The position numbers and the translations under genes were made by a program. A DNA stretch of 31,458 nucleotides from a virus. Positions 28,672-31,458 of this stretch are shown here, in pieces. Below the pieces are notes generated by a model. The model had not been told where the DNA came from, ran no database searches, and saw only the letters and a program-made list of their open reading frames with translations. The number at the start of each line of letters is the position of its first letter. Position 1 is the stretch's first letter. The stretch lies in IMG/VR virus record IMGVR_UViG_3300034061_001534, positions 1 through 31,458 of that record. The stretch is one strand, 5' to 3'.

Positions 28672-30378
28672 ATGGAAAACAATATACAATCAATTAATCT
28701 TTCATTATATCAGCCAGTTGAAGCGGTTGAAAAAGAAAACAGAAGCGGTTGGATTGATTATGGAAATAACAATCTTTTCCCTCAACATCTCATAAACCTT
28801 TACCAAAACTCACCAATTCACAACGCGTTAGTTAATTCTATCGCGTATATGATTGAAGGGCAAGGAACAGGAACAATTCTCGACAATGCGTTGCAAGGTA
28901 TTGCGTTCGACTTAAAGTTACAAGGCGCGTTTGTTGCCGAAGTAATTTGGTCAATGGACTTTACACGCGTTGTACAAATCAACCATTTGCCTTTTGAGAA
29001 CTGTCGCCTTGCTTACGACAAAGAAGAGGACGACATCACAGGAATTTTCTATTCGAAAGACTGGGCAAATACAAGAAGCAAAAGAGGAAAGCCAGAGTTC
29101 ATCCCTGCGTTCAATCCTTCCATTGCACAAGAACAACCAAGACAAGTTATTTACGCTCACGGAATGTCTGCGGGAAGTGTTTACTATCCAAAACCCGACT
29201 ACTTCGGAGCGTTGAACTACGTTGAGTTGAGTTACCAAATGGGACTTTACCACGTTAACAATATCTTAAATGGTCTTTTCCCTTCGTTCATTATTAACTT
29301 CTTGAACGGAATACCGCAGAAAGAAGAACGTGAAGCTATTCGTCGTGAGTGGGAAACAAGATTAAGCGGTGCTGCGAACGCGGGTAAGTTCTTAATGACA
29401 TTTAACGAAGATCCTGCACGTGCGCCACAAATCGAAGCGTTTCCTCTTTCAGATGCTGACAAGCAATATCAATTCTTAAGCGAAGAAACAGCGAAGCAAA
29501 TTATGGTCGGTCACCGCGTTGTTTCACCATTGATTCACGGAATTAGAGATACAACAGGTTTTGGTTCGAACAAAGATGAAATGTTGGTAGGTTTGGAAAT
29601 CTTCAACAACCAAGTTATTAAGCCTTATCAAAGAATAATTGAAAGAGTTTTCACTCCAATTTTAGGAGAGATAAACATCGAAATGAACTCGCCTTTTGAC
29701 GCAGAAGTTGTAGTTGTTGAACCAACAACACAAGCAATCGAGTTAAAAAAAAAAGTAGTTGCGGATGCTGAGAATGATTTCAGCGACGAACAAGGCAAAG
29801 AGTGGATTGATGTACTAAAAGAAAAAGCGGAATACATCGATTTAGACGAATGGCAGTTGGTAAGTGAAGAAGATGTTACCGACCCAGACAACGAAATGAA
29901 CTACACAAGCGAGTTCTTTGCAAAGCGTAACAAGATGCCGACAATGAGCGACGCTCAAGGTGAAAAAGAATCTAAGTGGGGAGATAGAGGACTTTATAAA
30001 TTACGCTATGCCTATTCACAAAACATAAGCGAAAATAGTCGTGAGTTCTGCAAAGAAATGGTTCAAATGTCGCAGTTAGGCGCAATCTTTCGTTATGAAG
30101 ATATTGAAGCAATGAGCAAGGAAGGAGTGAATGGAAATTTTGCTCCTGCGGGGTCTCAAACTTATTCGCTCTTCCGCTTCGTCGGGGGGTGCTTCTGCCA
30201 TCATGTTTGGAAGCGTTTAATTTATATTCGCAAACGCGATTCGAAAGGACGCATACTTCCAAACGATGGATTGAACAACGATAAGCGTGTTGGTAATAAC
30301 CCTTACGTTCCACAAAAAGGCATCGAAGGAACAGCACCAATCAACAGACCAGACAGAGGTTCTTTAAAATACCCTTAA
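28672..30378 (+). CDS. Portal protein with C-terminal extension
   Basis: 568 aa. Residues about 1-360 are the portal core: RSGWIDYGNNNLFPQHLI at the start, SPIHNALVNSIAY, HGMSAGSVYYPKP and RVVSPLIHGIRDTTGFGSN. The portal is the dodecameric ring at one vertex where TerL docks and the tail attaches. After an A10 run (29745-29754, Lys359-361) comes an extension of some 200 residues with a Cys/His cluster GGCFCHHVWKRLIYIRK near 505-520, a pattern I know from Bacteroidota phage portal/minor-head fusions (MuF-like). It begins one base after the previous gene. Confidence 0.82.
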   Translation: MENNIQSINLSLYQPVEAVEKENRSGWIDYGNNNLFPQHLINLYQNSPIHNALVNSIAYMIEGQGTGTILDNALQGIAFDLKLQGAFVAEVIWSMDFTRVVQINHLPFENCRLAYDKEEDDITGIFYSKDWANTRSKRGKPEFIPAFNPSIAQEQPRQVIYAHGMSAGSVYYPKPDYFGALNYVELSYQMGLYHVNNILNGLFPSFIINFLNGIPQKEEREAIRREWETRLSGAANAGKFLMTFNEDPARAPQIEAFPLSDADKQYQFLSEETAKQIMVGHRVVSPLIHGIRDTTGFGSNKDEMLVGLEIFNNQVIKPYQRIIERVFTPILGEINIEMNSPFDAEVVVVEPTTQAIELKKKVVADAENDFSDEQGKEWIDVLKEKAEYIDLDEWQLVSEEDVTDPDNEMNYTSEFFAKRNKMPTMSDAQGEKESKWGDRGLYKLRYAYSQNISENSREFCKEMVQMSQLGAIFRYEDIEAMSKEGVNGNFAPAGSQTYSLFRFVGGCFCHHVWKRLIYIRKRDSKGRILPNDGLNNDKRVGNNPYVPQKGIEGTAPINRPDRGSLKYP

Positions 30379-30390
30379 TAAAAACACACA

Positions 30391-30963
30391 ATGGCACTAC
30401 AACCCGAAGTTCTACTCATTGACGAGAATTACATAAAAAAATATACTTGGATTAACGGTTCAGTTGATCCGTTGTTGATGTACCCTGCAATCTATTTGTC
30501 ACAAGACAAGTACGCACAATTGTATTTAGGAACTGACCTTTACAATCGCATCAAAGAAGACGTTGTAAACGAAGATATTACGGGCGCATACGCTACCCTT
30601 CTTGACAATTACTTACGTCGAATGGTTATGTGGTGGACTATGTACGAAGTCTTGCCTCATTTGTACGTTAAAACTGATAACGGAAGTCTTGTAATTCGCA
30701 CAAGCGAAGACACAACACCAATATCACAAACAGACTTGCAGAACTACCGCGATCAAGCGCGTTCACAGGCGATGTTTTACACGCAAAGAATGGTTGACTA
30801 TTTGTGCTTTAATCAATCAGACTTTCCAGAGTACACAACAAACGTAACGCAGCAGATTTGGTCACAAACAAATGTTTATCCGTCGAACGCTTTCGAGATT
30901 AGCGACGGACGTGATAGATTACCATATGAATACAGACGCAGAGGTTTAGGTTGGTTGAGATAA
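30391..30963 (+). CDS. Head-tail connector-like protein (DUF6712-like), complete copy
   Basis: 190 aa, helical and soluble, beginning MALQPEVLLIDENYIKKYTW and ending YEYRRRGLGWLR. It begins 12 nt after the portal gene, the usual place for the head-completion connector that joins portal and tail. The last 111 residues recur at 1-338 with the same protein sequence and synonymous DNA changes. Family recognition is moderate; no structure-based motif can be listed. Confidence 0.8.
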   Translation: MALQPEVLLIDENYIKKYTWINGSVDPLLMYPAIYLSQDKYAQLYLGTDLYNRIKEDVVNEDITGAYATLLDNYLRRMVMWWTMYEVLPHLYVKTDNGSLVIRTSEDTTPISQTDLQNYRDQARSQAMFYTQRMVDYLCFNQSDFPEYTTNVTQQIWSQTNVYPSNAFEISDGRDRLPYEYRRRGLGWLR

Positions 30964-30979
30964 ACTAAAATAAAAACGA

Positions 30980-31096
30980 ATGGCTACAAGGGGACGCAAG
31001 AAGAATTTGACAATGCACAAAATCTACGAAGAAAAGTTTCGTAAGTATTTAGCAAAGAAAGAAAAACAAATAAAGAAATTGAAGAATGAAAGTTAA
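30980..31096 (+). CDS. Small basic protein, 38 aa, second copy
   Basis: Equivalent of 354-470. The protein differs only by Lys for Gln near the C-terminus while about a dozen bases differ, so the frame is selected as protein. Its stop lies within the lysozyme start as in the other copy. Confidence 0.75.
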   Translation: MATRGRKKNLTMHKIYEEKFRKYLAKKEKQIKKLKNES

Positions 31097-31458
31097 CGCT
31101 GACGGTTACGCGCTATTGAAGAAGTTCGAAGGATGTCGTTTGAAGAGTTACCTCTGCCCTTCTGCTGTATGGACGATAGGTTACGGAAACACCTTCTACG
31201 AAGACGGAACGAAGGTTAAGGAAGGCGACGTTATAACACAAGCAAGAGCGGAGCAATTGGCGAAAAACGTTGTAGATAAATTCGCGGTTTCTGTTCGTGC
31301 ATTGATAACGCAAACGCTCAACGAGAATCAATTTAGCGCGTGTGTTTCGTTAGCTTACAACATTGGAACAGGTGGGTTTAAGAAATCGTCTGTATTGAGA
31401 AAGGTAAACGCTAATCCTAACGATCCAACAATAGCAGATTCTTTTCGTTTATGGAACA
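31086..31458 (+). CDS. Endolysin, phage lysozyme (GH24), second copy, cut by window end
   Basis: First 124 codons of the same lysozyme as at 460-906. Two conservative changes (Glu6Asp, Ile63Val) accompany some thirty synonymous ones. Catalytic Glu15 with Cys24 and Thr30 is unchanged. The window ends inside the gene. Confidence 0.9.
   Translation, partial: MKVNADGYALLKKFEGCRLKSYLCPSAVWTIGYGNTFYEDGTKVKEGDVITQARAEQLAKNVVDKFAVSVRALITQTLNENQFSACVSLAYNIGTGGFKKSSVLRKVNANPNDPTIADSFRLWN

Larger units (their letters stand above)
30626..31458. repeat. Right copy of imperfect terminal repeat
   Basis: Matches bases 1-832. It spans the end of the connector gene, the small basic gene and the first 124 codons of the lysozyme, and stops where the window ends. 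The first 127 bases are identical, then differences appear roughly every 10-15 bases, nearly all at third codon positions. It is a second strain version of the locus, not a distinct gene duplication. Confidence 0.93.

Overview
The window is essentially one complete genome of a small tailed phage with siphovirus-like gene content, read slightly more than once around. Bases 1-832 and 30626-31458 are two versions of the same locus, so the repeat unit is about 30.63 kb. The host is probably a member of the Bacteroidota: start codons follow A-rich leaders rather than strong Shine-Dalgarno sites, one upstream region carries a TAnnTTTG-type promoter, and many small proteins (VRR-NUC, ParB-like, XkdF-type protease, DUF6712-like connector, C-terminal DnaA-like domain) resemble families I know from phages of that phylum. 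No integrase, excisionase, DNA polymerase, tRNA gene or CRISPR array is visible, so a virulent lifestyle that depends on host replication enzymes is the simplest reading.

Layout: two divergent blocks start near 10.5 kb. Leftward (minus strand, 10.49 to 2.91 kb) lie small early genes, an SSB-like protein, a DnaA domain IV-like protein, two putative replication-organiser proteins, the large terminase subunit, and a ribbon-helix-helix protein at the far end. Rightward (plus strand) come VRR-NUC, a sigma-like protein and a Cys-rich protein, then a strong terminator and a 430-bp non-coding gap. After the gap come a ParB-like protein, an ABC-ATPase/GNAT fusion and a DUF5681-like protein (candidate small terminase). 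The virion genes follow: tail chaperone with a likely -1 frameshift, terminator-like/fibre fusion, neck, baseplate, tape measure, XkdF-like protease, scaffold, capsid, tube, portal and connector. Across the window junction this block continues into lysozyme, two holin-like membrane proteins, a metallophosphoesterase and a two-TM coiled-coil protein at 2.95 kb, where it meets the leftward block tail to tail.

The most unusual items are these. (1) A ParB-like gene overlaps an ABC-ATPase/GNAT acyltransferase fusion, which could be a DNA-modification or anti-restriction module. An A10 slippery run sits exactly between its two domains, and a -1 slip there meets an immediate stop. (2) The tail chaperone carries a T TTT TTT slippery site with a stem 6 nt downstream. 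(3) The portal has a second A10 run at its domain junction. (4) The SSB-like gene has an unusual N-terminal fusion. (5) The terminal repeat diverges almost only at synonymous sites and begins with exactly 127 identical bases, which suggests two co-existing strains joined by an assembler.
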